Of a stretch of DNA of 64,000 bases, positions 17,631 through 28,139 are shown one piece after another; the first letter of the stretch is position 1, and every line of letters starts with the position of its first letter. Origin of the DNA: Bifidobacterium mizhiense (lineage in GTDB: Bacteria; Actinomycetota; Actinomycetes; Actinomycetales; Bifidobacteriaceae); assembly GCF_020884755.1 (NCBI RefSeq), contig NZ_BPWE01000002.1:283630-347629 (forward strand), in the 5' to 3' direction. The translations under genes and the position numbers were made by a program. The notes under the pieces were generated by a model. That model saw only the letters and a list, made by a program, of their open reading frames with translations. It made no database searches and was not told the origin of the DNA.

Positions 17631-19091
17631 TCAATGACTGGTCGCAGTCATTCGCCAGACATACTCCTTAAGCTCCTTTTGCCAATCTTTGGGTTGGTAG
17701 CCCGCTGATTCAATCTTGTCCAATTTCAGGGTGCTATAAGTCGGCCTGGGCGACACGGGTTCCTTGGAATCAGCATAATAAGCCTTGGTGCTCACTGGTT
17801 TCACGGCCTCTCCGTTGCCGTTAGTCAGGTCGAAGACCATCGTGGCGATATCTGCCCAGGATTTGACCTGACCCGACCCCGTCAGATTATAGGTCCCATA
17901 CGGAGCTCCACTATTTAGCAGTTGGAAAATCGCACCCACCATGTCATCGGTAAAGGTCAGACGCCCAAACTGATCATCCACAACTGTCACATGGTCCAAG
18001 ACATCACTAGGATCCGCGACACGATCCGACAACTTCATCATGGTACGTACGAAATTATGACCTTGGCCGATCACCCAACTGGAGCGGAGAATGTAGTGAC
18101 GGGGCGTACCGGCCACTGCTATATCACCAGCGGCTTTCGTCTGCCCATACACACCCAGAGGTGCCAACGCCTCGTCTTCATTGTGCATATCCGTTTTTCC
18201 GTCAAAAACGTAGTCGCTAGAGATATGAACTAGGGTGATATTGTGTTCAGCAGCAACTCTCGCAAGCAAAGCAGGACCCTGGGCATTCGCCTTCCAGGCA
18301 GCCTTCCTACCCTCTTCGTTTTCCGCCTTGTCAACGGCTGTATAGGCTCCCGCGTTGATGATCGTTCCATATAAATCCCAGTCATAGTGCTGGTAGGCCT
18401 GTGCATCCGAAAAATCAAAGTCGTTAATATCCGCGAAATCGAATCCTTGCAGACCATGCTCTTCGACATATTTGTGCACAGCTTGACCCAACTGCCCATG
18501 CGCTCCTGTAACCAAGGTACGACGTGGCGCCATGGCGACTGCGTCCCGAAGCATCGGATGATGCAAGTCAGCCTCGCTGCGCTCGCTTTGCTCTAGAGGG
18601 ATGGGCCAATCAATATGTAGATCCGGATCCGCTAGGTTTACGAAGGTGTAGGTCTTCTTCTGCTCTGGGGACCAGTGAGCGTTAACCAAGTAGGTATAGA
18701 CCGTGTTGTCCTCAAGTGCTTGGAAGCTGTTGCCAACTCCGCGTGGCACATATATAGCCTCGGATGGGCCCAAGCGGGTAGTAAACACTTGTCCAAAGGA
18801 ATCACCAGGCCTCAGATCCACCCATGCACCGAAGATTTCACCATTGGCGACGGAGATGAACTTGTCCCAGGGTTCAGCGTGAATACCTCGAGTGACTCCC
18901 CGCTTGGCATTGAAACTGATATTGTTCTGAACAGGGTGAAAATCAGGCAGACCCAGTTGGATCATCTTAGCTCTCTGCCAATTTTCTTTGAACCATCCTC
19001 GGTTGTCACCATGAACAGGGAGTTCCAAAACAAGAAGACCCGGTATGTTGGTCTGAGTGACAGTTAGCTTCTTCTCAAATTCGATAGGCAT
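17631..19091 (-). CDS. rfbCD: fused dTDP-4-dehydrorhamnose 3,5-epimerase / dTDP-4-dehydrorhamnose reductase
   Basis: The 486-residue protein joins two enzymes. Residues 1 to about 190 are an RmlC cupin: GDNRGWFKENW, then KRGVTRGIHAEPWDKFISV with the catalytic His, and AIYVPRGVGNSFQAL. Residues from about 205 are an RmlD reductase of the extended SDR type: TLVTGAHGQLGQAV (GxxGxxG), INAGAYTAVDKAE, SSDYVFDG and YGQTKAAGD (YxxxK), plus FVRTMMKL. Together they convert dTDP-4-keto-6-deoxyglucose to dTDP-L-rhamnose. In most bacteria these are separate genes; the fusion occurs in bifidobacteria. AGAGG precedes the ATG. The gene lies 81 bases after rfbB. Confidence 0.95.
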   Translation of the reverse strand: MPIEFEKKLTVTQTNIPGLLVLELPVHGDNRGWFKENWQRAKMIQLGLPDFHPVQNNISFNAKRGVTRGIHAEPWDKFISVANGEIFGAWVDLRPGDSFGQVFTTRLGPSEAIYVPRGVGNSFQALEDNTVYTYLVNAHWSPEQKKTYTFVNLADPDLHIDWPIPLEQSERSEADLHHPMLRDAVAMAPRRTLVTGAHGQLGQAVHKYVEEHGLQGFDFADINDFDFSDAQAYQHYDWDLYGTIINAGAYTAVDKAENEEGRKAAWKANAQGPALLARVAAEHNITLVHISSDYVFDGKTDMHNEDEALAPLGVYGQTKAAGDIAVAGTPRHYILRSSWVIGQGHNFVRTMMKLSDRVADPSDVLDHVTVVDDQFGRLTFTDDMVGAIFQLLNSGAPYGTYNLTGSGQVKSWADIATMVFDLTNGNGEAVKPVSTKAYYADSKEPVSPRPTYSTLKLDKIESAGYQPKDWQKELKEYVWRMTATSH

Positions 19092-19172
19092 TGTCAGGTA
19101 ACCTCTTTCGCGCCTATATATTCATATTTGTGTTCGCGGACACCATCGCTGAAAACGTTAACTCTCCAGGAG

Positions 19173-20720
<1,548 letters not shown>

Positions 20721-22664
20721 TCAGCTACACAAAAAACGGTAGAGCGCCCAACGCTGGTCGTTCTTGGCAAACGATCCGAAGTCATCAACCTTTTGGAGTG
20801 CTTGCAAACTGATATATCTATCAATAAGCCCCTGATCGTGAAAAGGATAATACTGGGCTTTATAGGTGAACATTTGCAGATCAGATGCCTGATCACCCAT
20901 AGTGAGCAGGTACTTATTTGTTGGAGTTGCAGTCCTGTTTTCGGCCCCTTTGTCATAGCTGGTAGTAACCGGACAAGTCGTGCTCAACATGAGCTCGGGA
21001 TCCCCGGAAGCGAACGCGTGTTCAACCTGACCAAAGACCTTGCCATTCTTGGTGTCCATGGGGTTATATACCGGGTACAGCATGTCCATGCCATACAGTG
21101 TCATCCCATACATGGATCCGTTGAGCGGATCAGCAATCACGGTGGAATGCGGCCCCACCAGTTGGTTGACTTGAGAAAGCACTTGACGTTTCCGATCGGT
21201 AAGCTGCTCCGATTGGTCAGTCTTAGTAAAACCCGTGTTTCGAGCTACGCTCGATGCTACCGCCTCCCGAGTAGGGTTACAGAAGCAGGCCGTAGCTGTC
21301 AAACAGACCAAGAGAAGAACTACTACAAAATTCGATCCGTACTCTCTATAGAGAGCCGACACGAAAGACCTCTTATTTGTGTCCGGTCTGTATTGGAATA
21401 GGCATCGCATACCGAAAACCAACAGAGGCACAACGCCAAGCGGGATCATTGTTAATGGCCGAGTCTCTCCTCGGTACCAAGCAGCGGTAAGCACATTAGC
21501 CAGTGGCCCCTTTACCGCAGCCGCACATACGAAAATCACTCCTATCAGTACATATGAGAGAACAAGTGCCAAACCATCCTTGAACCGTCTGCCGCTCAGA
21601 ACCAGTGCAGACACAATGGAAAGCACCAGACAGACAGCCATTGCCAGGCCGGAAATACCAGGCAGAAAATCAGTAATGACAATTCGGAAGGCTTCAGACA
21701 GGCTCCGCGTAGGCTGATAAGTGTGAAACCAATTGGACGGATGCAGGAAGTCCTTCCCATGATCACGGCGCATCACATACAAGGCAAAAAGCAGAACTGC
21801 GACTCCCAGACCTCCCAGAGCCGCGAGAATCCAACGCCAGGGCAATCTGAAGAGAATGAAAAACCCTATCAGTACCAGATAGGTGAAGGCAACCCGTGGA
21901 TGAGCCAGTATGATGAGCAATCCAAAAAGGATGTTGACGATCGCCCACTGCAATATATGACGAGAGCCATCTTTGCGTTCAGCAGTCACAGCATCCATCA
22001 GTCGCAGACCAGTATAAAGCGCGAAAGGCAGCAAAGCAGTCCCCAGACCATAGGCAAGGAGGGGACCAGCACTCAGAGTCCAATATGGAAAAGCCGCTGA
22101 GATGACCGACAATATGGGCACAGCGGCAGAAAGCAGACAACGTTGCCAAGTACACAGCCCATCCAGGAAATACGAGGTCCAGAGCAGCATGCCCATAGGA
22201 AAAATCAAACCGGCATAAGCAATCCAAATCAGATTGACACCAGCAAATATAGTGATGTCGATGCCAAACAATGCGCACAACCGCATGATTCCGTAAACCA
22301 GAAGATGAAACAAAGGCGGATAAAACGAGTCATTGGGATTCAGAGTCAGCGCAACCGATAGACCATTCCTAAGCAGCTTACGAATGAAATAATAATGAGA
22401 AGGAGCATCGATTTCCTGAATCGGAGACGACCAAATATCTCCAGTGCGGGAGAACCAAACCAGCACCAATGTCAAGGCGATCAGAATTCCGAACAGTCCC
22501 GCATAGATATGGGCATGTCTAAGTAGCCGAGCAACCGAAGAGGATCTTGAATCTGCCGATCTGCAACTGGCATGATCACGTGCCAGCGGGCATGTTACCA
22601 AGGCAGATGAGCCAACCACTTTTCCTTGGTCCAGTTCGCGACTTCTTCTCATATCCGCATCCAT
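20721..22664 (-). CDS. polytopic membrane protein, DUF6541-like
   Basis: The 647-residue protein starts with a charged cytoplasmic tail of about 50 residues and then carries ten or more helices. Early in the membrane part comes WSSPIQEIDAPSHYYFIRKLL and further on NPNDSFYPPLFHLLVYGIM. A conserved acidic residue in the first loop and the periplasmic-type C-terminal domain match actinobacterial DUF6541 and GT-C-like proteins of wall polysaccharide loci. Its activity is unknown. The earlier ATG at 22748 is possible, but ATG 22664 has AAGG at good distance. It follows the MntR-like gene on the same strand yet belongs by content to the polysaccharide locus. Confidence 0.7.
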   Translation of the reverse strand: MDADMRRSRELDQGKVVGSSALVTCPLARDHASCRSADSRSSSVARLLRHAHIYAGLFGILIALTLVLVWFSRTGDIWSSPIQEIDAPSHYYFIRKLLRNGLSVALTLNPNDSFYPPLFHLLVYGIMRLCALFGIDITIFAGVNLIWIAYAGLIFPMGMLLWTSYFLDGLCTWQRCLLSAAVPILSVISAAFPYWTLSAGPLLAYGLGTALLPFALYTGLRLMDAVTAERKDGSRHILQWAIVNILFGLLIILAHPRVAFTYLVLIGFFILFRLPWRWILAALGGLGVAVLLFALYVMRRDHGKDFLHPSNWFHTYQPTRSLSEAFRIVITDFLPGISGLAMAVCLVLSIVSALVLSGRRFKDGLALVLSYVLIGVIFVCAAAVKGPLANVLTAAWYRGETRPLTMIPLGVVPLLVFGMRCLFQYRPDTNKRSFVSALYREYGSNFVVVLLLVCLTATACFCNPTREAVASSVARNTGFTKTDQSEQLTDRKRQVLSQVNQLVGPHSTVIADPLNGSMYGMTLYGMDMLYPVYNPMDTKNGKVFGQVEHAFASGDPELMLSTTCPVTTSYDKGAENRTATPTNKYLLTMGDQASDLQMFTYKAQYYPFHDQGLIDRYISLQALQKVDDFGSFAKNDQRWALYRFLCS

Positions 22665-22767
22665 ACCTGCACCCTTAAGGATTACGCCGGAATCTGCCCG
22701 ACTGGCTGTTCCTTGGCATTGGACTTGACCCGCACAGATTCTTGGCATCTGACTAGAGCCATCACCA

Positions 22768-23526
22768 TCATGCCATACTGACCTGAATCAGATCAGCGGC
22801 TTTTAAGTCCACATCGACAACATCCCGCGCATCCTCATTCAGTACTTTTAAATTCGTCGCCGGATTACTACCCAATTCCGTGGGAGAAGACGCTGCAGCA
22901 GCAGGCGCAAGAATACTCACCTGAAACTTCGCAATCCCATCCTTGTTTCCTCTGCTTTCCACACGCAGAATACTCCCAGGCACTAGGCCGAGACGAACTA
23001 GATACCTAAGGATGTCCGAATCCTCGTCGCTGACTCGTTGAATGCAGACCTTTGAGCCTATCGGCACCTCGGATAGAAGACTGGTAGCCGGTATATCGGG
23101 CAGATCTCCGTCAGCAGACGGTATGGCATCCCCGTGTGGATCCGCAGTAGGGTGTCCGAGATATTCGTCGATGCGGTCCACCATCTTGTCGGAGACAGCG
23201 TGCTCAAGGCTGTCCGCTTCCTCATGCACCTCATCCCAGCCGTAGCCGAGGACCTGCACCAGGAAGGTCTCCAGCAGCCTGTGACGTCGGACCATGGTGA
23301 CCGCATAGCGACGACCGGTCTCAGTCAGCTCCACCTTGCCGTAAGGCCTGTGAGTGACCAGACCAGCATCGACCAGACGGCCCAGCGCGCCCGAAACCGT
23401 CGACTGCTTCATGCCCGTCCTTTCGGCCACCGCAGTGGGCTGTACAGGGCCCTTGTCCCATTCCTGAAGATCCCAGATGACCTTGAGATAATCCTGGGCG
23501 CTGGAAGACAATTCGGCAATTCCCAT
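22768..23526 (-). CDS. mntR: DtxR/MntR family metal-dependent transcriptional regulator
   Basis: The 252-residue regulator has an N-terminal winged helix (SSSAQDYLKVIWDLQEW to GLVTHRPYGKVELTETG). A dimerisation and metal-binding region follows (RRHRLLETFLVQVLGYGWDEVHEEAD with conserved His and Glu, then LEHAVSDKMVDRIDEYLGHPTADPHG). The C-terminal FeoA/SH3-like domain starts near residue 150 (SEVPIGSKVCIQRVSDED), interrupted by an Ala- and Ser-rich insert. It probably represses manganese or iron uptake when metal is plentiful. It is divergent from mntH, with a perfect palindrome between them. ATG 23526 fits the family start; a further ATG at 23583 would add 19 residues. Metal specificity is inferred from the mntH neighbour. 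Confidence 0.88.
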   Translation of the reverse strand: MGIAELSSSAQDYLKVIWDLQEWDKGPVQPTAVAERTGMKQSTVSGALGRLVDAGLVTHRPYGKVELTETGRRYAVTMVRRHRLLETFLVQVLGYGWDEVHEEADSLEHAVSDKMVDRIDEYLGHPTADPHGDAIPSADGDLPDIPATSLLSEVPIGSKVCIQRVSDEDSDILRYLVRLGLVPGSILRVESRGNKDGIAKFQVSILAPAAAASSPTELGSNPATNLKVLNEDARDVVDVDLKAADLIQVSMA

Positions 23527-23632
23527 GTTCCACAGTCTATAGCACAGATCCAAGGCGCGATCCGTGAGCAACCCTGCAGGCATATTTCGACATTGTCACA
23601 GATCACCTCTGGTATTCTTCATCAAGCGCCAT

Positions 23633-23656
23633 TAGACTTCGAAGGGTCGAAGTCTA
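23633..23656. promoter_or_regulatory. palindromic operator between mntR and mntH
   Basis: A perfect inverted repeat with 10-base arms (TAGACTTCGA and its complement) and a 4-base spacer AGGG lies 45 bases upstream of the mntH start and about 107 bases from the regulator start. This position suits a metal-regulator operator for mntH. Binding by the neighbouring DtxR/MntR protein is inference; the sequence is not the textbook MntR or DtxR box. Confidence 0.6.
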
Positions 23657-23701
23657 TAGACAGCCACACGACCGCCACGGTCCACAATCAAGGAAGGTGA
23701 C

Positions 23702-25144
23702 ATGCCGAACACTCAGACCCGACCCGCCTCAGGGTCCGCCAGTCCAGCCGGATCCGAAGTCAGGACTCCGCCATCCAGTCGGCAGCACCAATCCCATCCC
23801 ATCATCGAGACGGCCAACGGACGCTCCCTGGAGGAGATCAATGCCACGGTCTCCGTACCCAACTCGACCTCCTCCTTCTGGAAGAACCTGGCAGCCTTCT
23901 CCGGCCCGGGCGCCTTGGTGGCAGTCGGCTACATGGATCCTGGCAACTGGATCACCTCCATCGGCGGCGGTGCCCAGTATGGCTACCTGCTCATGAGCGT
24001 CATCCTCATCTCCAGCCTGATCGCCATGATGCTGCAGTACATGTCGGCCAAGCTGGGAATCGTGACTGGTCTGGACCTGGCTCAGGCCACCCGCCAGCAC
24101 ACCAGCCGTCGGCTCAGCTTCGCCCTCTGGATCTGCACGGAGCTGGCTGTGATGGCCACAGACATCGCTGAAGTGATCGGCGGGGCCATCGCCCTAAAGC
24201 TGCTCTTCGGTATTCCGCTGATCCTGGGCGTAACGCTGACTGTCCTTGATGTGCTCATCCTCCTGCTGCTGACCAAGATCGGCTTCCGACGCATCGAGGC
24301 CATCGTAGCCACGCTGATCCTGGTCATCATGGCGGTCTTTCTCTACGAGGTCTTCCTGGCCAGGCCGGACCTGCCGGCGGTCTTCCGCGGCTTCATCCCT
24401 GACAAGGCCATCTTGGGCAACGGCCAGCTGACCATGGCCCTGGGCATCGTGGGCGCCACAGTCATGCCCCACAACCTCTACCTGCACTCATCCATCGTCC
24501 AGACCCGCGACTTCGACCGAAACGACGACCGTCAGGTTGCCAACGCGGTCCGCTTCGCCACCTGGGATTCCAACATCCAGCTGTCCGCTGCCTTCGTGGT
24601 CAACTGCCTGCTGCTGGTGCTGGGTGCAGCCATGTTCTTCGGACACGGCGAAGGACTGGACACCTTCACAGCCCTCTACAACGCTCTCGGCGACAAGACC
24701 ATCGCTGGGCCGGTCGCCTCCGGTCTGCTCTCAACCCTCTTCGCCGTAGCCCTGCTGGCCTCCGGTCAGAATTCGACCATCACCGGCACCCTGACCGGAC
24801 AGATCGTCATGGAGGGCTTCATCCGCATGAGGATCCCCCTCTGGCTGCGCAGGCTGGTCACCCGTGTGATCTCCATCATCCCCGTGCTGATCTGCACCAT
24901 CGCCTTCGGCGGCAAGGAGTCCGCTCTGGATAGCCTGCTGGTCTACTCCCAGGTCTTCCTGTGCGTGGCCCTGCCCATATCCATGATTCCCCTGGTCTGG
25001 TTCACCTCCTCCAAGAAGATCATGGGCAAGTACGCCAACCCTCGATGGATGGCCTTCCTGGCCTGGATTGTGGTGGCAGTCCTGACCGGACTCAACCTTC
25101 AGCTGGTCATCCAGGATGTGGGCGAACTGATACAGATGCTCTGA
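23702..25144 (+). CDS. mntH: Nramp-family divalent metal (Mn2+) transporter
   Basis: The 480-residue membrane protein has eleven predicted helices. The helix 1 motif reads [18 protein letters not shown], with the metal-binding DPGN at about residues 79-82, and the helix 6 motif [13 protein letters not shown] contains MPH. Both are defining features of proton-coupled Nramp carriers. An unusually long hydrophilic N terminus of about 58 residues rich in Ser and Pro precedes helix 1. AAGGAAGG lies before the ATG, and the divergent DtxR/MntR-type regulator gives the likely control. Manganese import fits with the katA gene that follows, since both help against oxidative stress. A hairpin terminator follows the stop. 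Confidence 0.95.
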   Translation: MPNTQTRPASGSASPAGSEVRTPPSSRQHQSHPIIETANGRSLEEINATVSVPNSTSSFWKNLAAFSGPGALVAVGYMDPGNWITSIGGGAQYGYLLMSVILISSLIAMMLQYMSAKLGIVTGLDLAQATRQHTSRRLSFALWICTELAVMATDIAEVIGGAIALKLLFGIPLILGVTLTVLDVLILLLLTKIGFRRIEAIVATLILVIMAVFLYEVFLARPDLPAVFRGFIPDKAILGNGQLTMALGIVGATVMPHNLYLHSSIVQTRDFDRNDDRQVANAVRFATWDSNIQLSAAFVVNCLLLVLGAAMFFGHGEGLDTFTALYNALGDKTIAGPVASGLLSTLFAVALLASGQNSTITGTLTGQIVMEGFIRMRIPLWLRRLVTRVISIIPVLICTIAFGGKESALDSLLVYSQVFLCVALPISMIPLVWFTSSKKIMGKYANPRWMAFLAWIVVAVLTGLNLQLVIQDVGELIQML

Positions 25145-25164
25145 GCACCAGTGCTCTGATGGGA

Positions 25165-25211
25165 GCCGCCGCCATTTGCCCAATGAATGAGGCAGTGGCG
25201 GCGGCTTTCTT
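25165..25211 (+). terminator. intrinsic terminator after mntH
   Basis: An inverted repeat with 10-base arms (GCCGCCGCCA and its complement) and a 21-base loop is followed by TTTCTT on the plus strand, 20 bases after the mntH stop codon. Confidence 0.75.
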
Positions 25212-25319
25212 GCAATGCTGTCTGCGATGTAATCAACGTCTTGCTCGATTAGTGACTTATCTGACTCTCGCTCAGCGCGCATATCCACCAACTTCATCCC
25301 CTGTCAGATACGGTGGAGA

Positions 25320-25349
25320 ATAGCAGGATTTTATCAAGAGTTCTGCTAT
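25320..25349. promoter_or_regulatory. inverted repeat upstream of katA
   Basis: ATAGCAG at 25320-25326 and its complement CTGCTAT at 25343-25349 flank a 16-base spacer, about 98 bases before the katA start. The arrangement could be a regulator binding site or a weak hairpin in the leader. No assignment to a specific regulator is possible. Confidence 0.3.
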
Positions 25350-25446
25350 CAGCGATCGAGTGGTTAACCAGGAGCTGGGTCGCAGACCTGGCCAGCTTGG
25401 GACTGTCAATCGCAAAACTCATAGATGTGAGAGGAATCGAGCAGAC

Positions 25447-26889
25447 ATGAACGACAAACTCACCACCAACGAAGGGCAGCCTTGGGCAGATAACAACCAT
25501 AGCCAGACGGCAGGCACCCGCGGACCTATCCTCATGCAGGACTACCAGCTCCTCGAAAAGCTGGCCCACTTCAACCGCGAGCGCATACCAGAGCGTGTAG
25601 TCCACGCCAAGGGTGCCGGAGCCAAGGGAACCTTCACCTTGACCAAGGACATGAGCGCCTACACCAAGGCCGACGTATTCAACGGTGCAGGCAAGACCAC
25701 ACCCATCCTGCTGCGCTTCTCCCAGGTGGCCGGCGAATCCGGCTATCCCGACACCCTGCGTGACGTGCGAGGCTTCGCCCTGCGCTTCTACACCCAGGAG
25801 GGCAACTACGACGTGGTGGGCAACAACACTCCCATTTTCTTCGTCAATGACCCCCTGAAGTTCCCCGACTTCATCCACTCGCAGAAGCGCGACCCGGCCA
25901 CCCACCTGCGCAGCCAGGAGATGCAGTGGGACTTCTGGTCGCACTCCCCCGAGTCTGTTCACCAGGTGACTTATCTGATGGGCGACAGGGGCAACCCTGC
26001 CAGCTACCGAAATATGAACGGCTACGGAAGCCACACCTTCAAGTGGGTCAATGCGAAAGGCGAGCAGTTCTGGGTCAAGTACCACTTCCTGAGCGAACAG
26101 GGCGTGAAGAATATGACCGATGAGACCGCCGCCAAGGTCGCCTCCGAGGACACGGACTTCCTCCTGCACGATCTCTACGATGCCATCGACAAGGGCGACT
26201 ACCCCAAGTGGAAGGTCTGCGTGCAGATCCTGCCCTACCAGGAGGGCCTGGACTACAAGGACGATATCTTCGACGTGACCAAGGTCGTCTCCAAGAAGGA
26301 CTATCCGCGCATTGAGATAGGCGAGTTCGTGCTGGACACCAACCCGACCAACTATTTCGATGATGTGGAAGAGGCGGCCTTCTCCCCCGCCAACTTCGTG
26401 CCCGGCATCGAGCCTTCACCCGATAAGCTGCTGCAGGGCCGCCTGTTCGGATACAAGGACGCAGAACGTTACCGCCTAGGCGCCAACTACGAACAGCTGC
26501 CCATCAACCGCCCAGTCAATGAGGTCCACAACTACGAGCGCGATGGGTTCATGTCCCAGGGGCAGGACGGATCGGTCAACTACGAGCCCAACAGCAAGGG
26601 CGGTCCCGTGGAGGACAACGATGCCCGTATGCATGGCGATGCTGTCCAAGGACAAACCGAGTACTCCCGCCCCTATGACAAGGACTACTACTCTGCAGCC
26701 GGCCGCCTCTACAGGCTGATGAGCCCGGAGGAGAAGGACCGTCTGATCCAGACCATCAAGAACAACCTGGGCTCTGTCGATGACAAGGAGATCCAGGTTC
26801 TCGAGACCAGGCAGTTCTACCAGGCCGACCCGGATTACGGCCAGCGCGTGGCTGAGGCTCTTGGCCTTTCCATGGATCAGATCAAGTAA
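25447..26889 (+). CDS. katA: catalase (heme, small-subunit type)
   Basis: The 480-residue monofunctional heme catalase breaks down hydrogen peroxide to water and oxygen. Distal His53 lies in [13 protein letters not shown], catalytic Asn126 in [12 protein letters not shown], and the proximal heme ligand Tyr336 in [14 protein letters not shown]. The length places it among small-subunit clade enzymes. There is no signal peptide, so it is cytoplasmic. An upstream ATG (25360) would add 29 unconserved residues; ATG 25447 has GAGAGGAA upstream, although at a long spacing. Catalase is rare in Bifidobacterium, which suggests acquisition; no peroxide regulator is adjacent. Confidence 0.97.
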   Translation: MNDKLTTNEGQPWADNNHSQTAGTRGPILMQDYQLLEKLAHFNRERIPERVVHAKGAGAKGTFTLTKDMSAYTKADVFNGAGKTTPILLRFSQVAGESGYPDTLRDVRGFALRFYTQEGNYDVVGNNTPIFFVNDPLKFPDFIHSQKRDPATHLRSQEMQWDFWSHSPESVHQVTYLMGDRGNPASYRNMNGYGSHTFKWVNAKGEQFWVKYHFLSEQGVKNMTDETAAKVASEDTDFLLHDLYDAIDKGDYPKWKVCVQILPYQEGLDYKDDIFDVTKVVSKKDYPRIEIGEFVLDTNPTNYFDDVEEAAFSPANFVPGIEPSPDKLLQGRLFGYKDAERYRLGANYEQLPINRPVNEVHNYERDGFMSQGQDGSVNYEPNSKGGPVEDNDARMHGDAVQGQTEYSRPYDKDYYSAAGRLYRLMSPEEKDRLIQTIKNNLGSVDDKEIQVLETRQFYQADPDYGQRVAEALGLSMDQIK

Positions 26890-26896
26890 TGCAAGT

Positions 26897-26951
26897 ACAG
26901 GGTGGGAACTGCCGGCGACACGTCTGGACTGGCCTGCAATCCCCGCCCTGT
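26897..26951 (+). terminator. possible terminator after katA
   Basis: ACAGGGTGGG just after the stop codon can pair with CCCGCCCTGT about 35 bases on, with one G-T pair, followed by TTACTATTTCTTAG. The loop is long, so this is a weak call. Confidence 0.35.
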
Positions 26952-27015
26952 GTTACTATTTCTTAGTTGCCTTGATCAGGGTCACATAGACTACGACCCC
27001 ATTCATTGCAGCCTT

Positions 27016-27103
27016 GGAGGATTCGCCTAGTGGTCTATGGCGCACGCTTGGAAAGCGTGTTGGGTTCACGCCCTCACGAGTTCGAATCTCGTATCCTCCG
27101 CCA
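27016..27103 (+). tRNA. tRNA-Ser (anticodon GGA)
   Basis: The sequence folds as a class II tRNA. The acceptor stem is GGAGGAT / ATCCTCC, the D arm follows, and the anticodon stem CACGC/GCGTG carries loop TTGGAAA with anticodon GGA. A long variable arm (TGGGTTCACGCCCT) and the T arm ACGAG-TTCGAAT-CTCGT complete the fold. The discriminator base G is followed by an encoded CCA. It reads UCC and UCU codons. It marks the left edge of the lower-GC accessory region and lies about 230 bases before an integrase remnant, so it is the likely integration site. Confidence 0.96.
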
Positions 27104-27105
27104 GC

Positions 27106-27140
27106 AAGGGTTCCTGGTTTAATACCGGAACCCTTTTCTT
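27106..27140 (+). terminator. intrinsic terminator after tRNA-Ser
   Basis: Arms AAGGGTTCC and GGAACCCTT surround a 12-base loop and are followed by TTCTT, directly behind the tRNA CCA end. Confidence 0.8.
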
Positions 27141-27330
27141 ATGTTAAAATGTTGATATCACAAGTTTTCTCGGGGATTCACCCTCCACCCCATCGTTTCG
27201 TTTAGTTTCATTTAATAACGTGAAAAGCGATAAGTTAGGTCGTGAATAAGGTGGCCGGGTTCATGCGATTACTCCGGCAACACCTAACTGCCCTTATAAA
27301 GGCGATAGAGCACGATGACTGGAGACGGTC

Positions 27331-27519
27331 ATGAGTAAACCAGCTAAGCGCAGAAGGAGCGGTTCAATGCCCTTGCGCATCGACAGAAAGTCGGGTCGCA
27401 AGTACATCGAGGCACGTTACCAGCCACCAGTCGATGCTTACTCCAAATTGCCAGGACTGTTTAAGTGGATCATTAGTCGCTTCACACTAGGTCTCGAGAC
27501 GCAAGCTGAAAACAGCTAA
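27331..27519 (+). pseudogene. tyrosine integrase N-terminal remnant
   Basis: The 62-residue frame begins MSKPAKRRRSGSMPLRIDRKS, continues GRKYIEARYQPP and ends GLETQAENS. The pattern of a basic start, GS plus a Gly-Arg turn, YIEARY and a closing QAE-type helix resembles the arm-binding N-terminal domain of phage and island tyrosine integrases. No catalytic domain follows in any frame, so the gene is cut short. Its place just downstream of a tRNA gene supports the reading. Homology was judged by eye only. Confidence 0.45.
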
Positions 27520-27553
27520 ACGACTCTGAAACAGCTATGCAGATGGGCAAATC

Positions 27554-27841
27554 GTGACCGTGGACAACACAAAACGCCTGGCAGCGTGTGTAATCTATCA
27601 CTACCACCAATCTTGGTCCTTTTATATTAAACGGCACCTCGACATATATGTAGGAGAGCCACCTGTGCACCGGCAAGCATTCCCATACGCTGGCATTACT
27701 CAGTCAGTAAGGAATGGCCTGATACAGGGCGCGCGCAAAGCAGTACACAGGCTAGAGAAACGGAAACTACAGCTTTACGACCTGCGCAACCAGGCTCTAA
27801 CCAGGTGGCTACGCACACAAATAGCCTCAAGGCAGTCATAG
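27554..27841 (+). CDS. small hypothetical protein
   Basis: I do not recognise this 95-residue basic protein (GTG start). The C-terminal half is rich in Arg and Leu and probably helical (GARKAVHRLEKRKLQLYDLRNQALTRWL). No ribosome binding site of note is visible. It lies between the integrase remnant and the helicase gene and may itself be a remnant. Coding status is uncertain. Confidence 0.25.
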   Translation: MTVDNTKRLAACVIYHYHQSWSFYIKRHLDIYVGEPPVHRQAFPYAGITQSVRNGLIQGARKAVHRLEKRKLQLYDLRNQALTRWLRTQIASRQS

Positions 27842-28139
27842 CGCAAGAATGACATACACAGGTCATCACAGCCATGCCCTACCAAGACGTTACCAAGAAC
27901 GAACATGAGAAGTTCCTTGAAGGCATGGAAGCCGACAAAGGAAACAGCAATAGGCACACAGACCAAGCAACTTGTATGGTGCCGCTCCGAACGCCTACAC
28001 TTTCGTCACGCCAGGTAAAGATGCCTACCTATTCAAGTGTCGCTATTCACAACACCGGCAAACTGCAGTTCAATCAGTGAGAGTGAAGCTAAATCTAACA
28101 TCAAGCCTGAAAGGCCACTCCAAATCCACAGCAGATGTC
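27842..28139. other. accessory-region spacer with short fragments
   Basis: Two short overlapping plus-strand frames (27874-28080 and 27972 onward) contain no family features. One frame, MPYQDVTKNEHEKFLEGMEA, is plausible protein but ends quickly. I regard the stretch as noncoding or decayed. Confidence 0.35.

Noticed and set aside
23134..23700. A 188-codon plus-strand frame over the MntR-like gene
   Set aside because: It overlaps the regulator fully on the other strand and contains no family features; the palindrome and mntH promoter region occupy its end.
25294..26169. A 291-codon minus-strand frame over katA
   Set aside because: It is the antisense shadow of the catalase, whose active site residues are all present on the plus strand.
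27106..27140. Possible attachment-site repeat after the tRNA
   Set aside because: The inverted repeat fits an ordinary terminator with a T-rich tail. I found no direct repeat of the tRNA 3' end elsewhere in the window.
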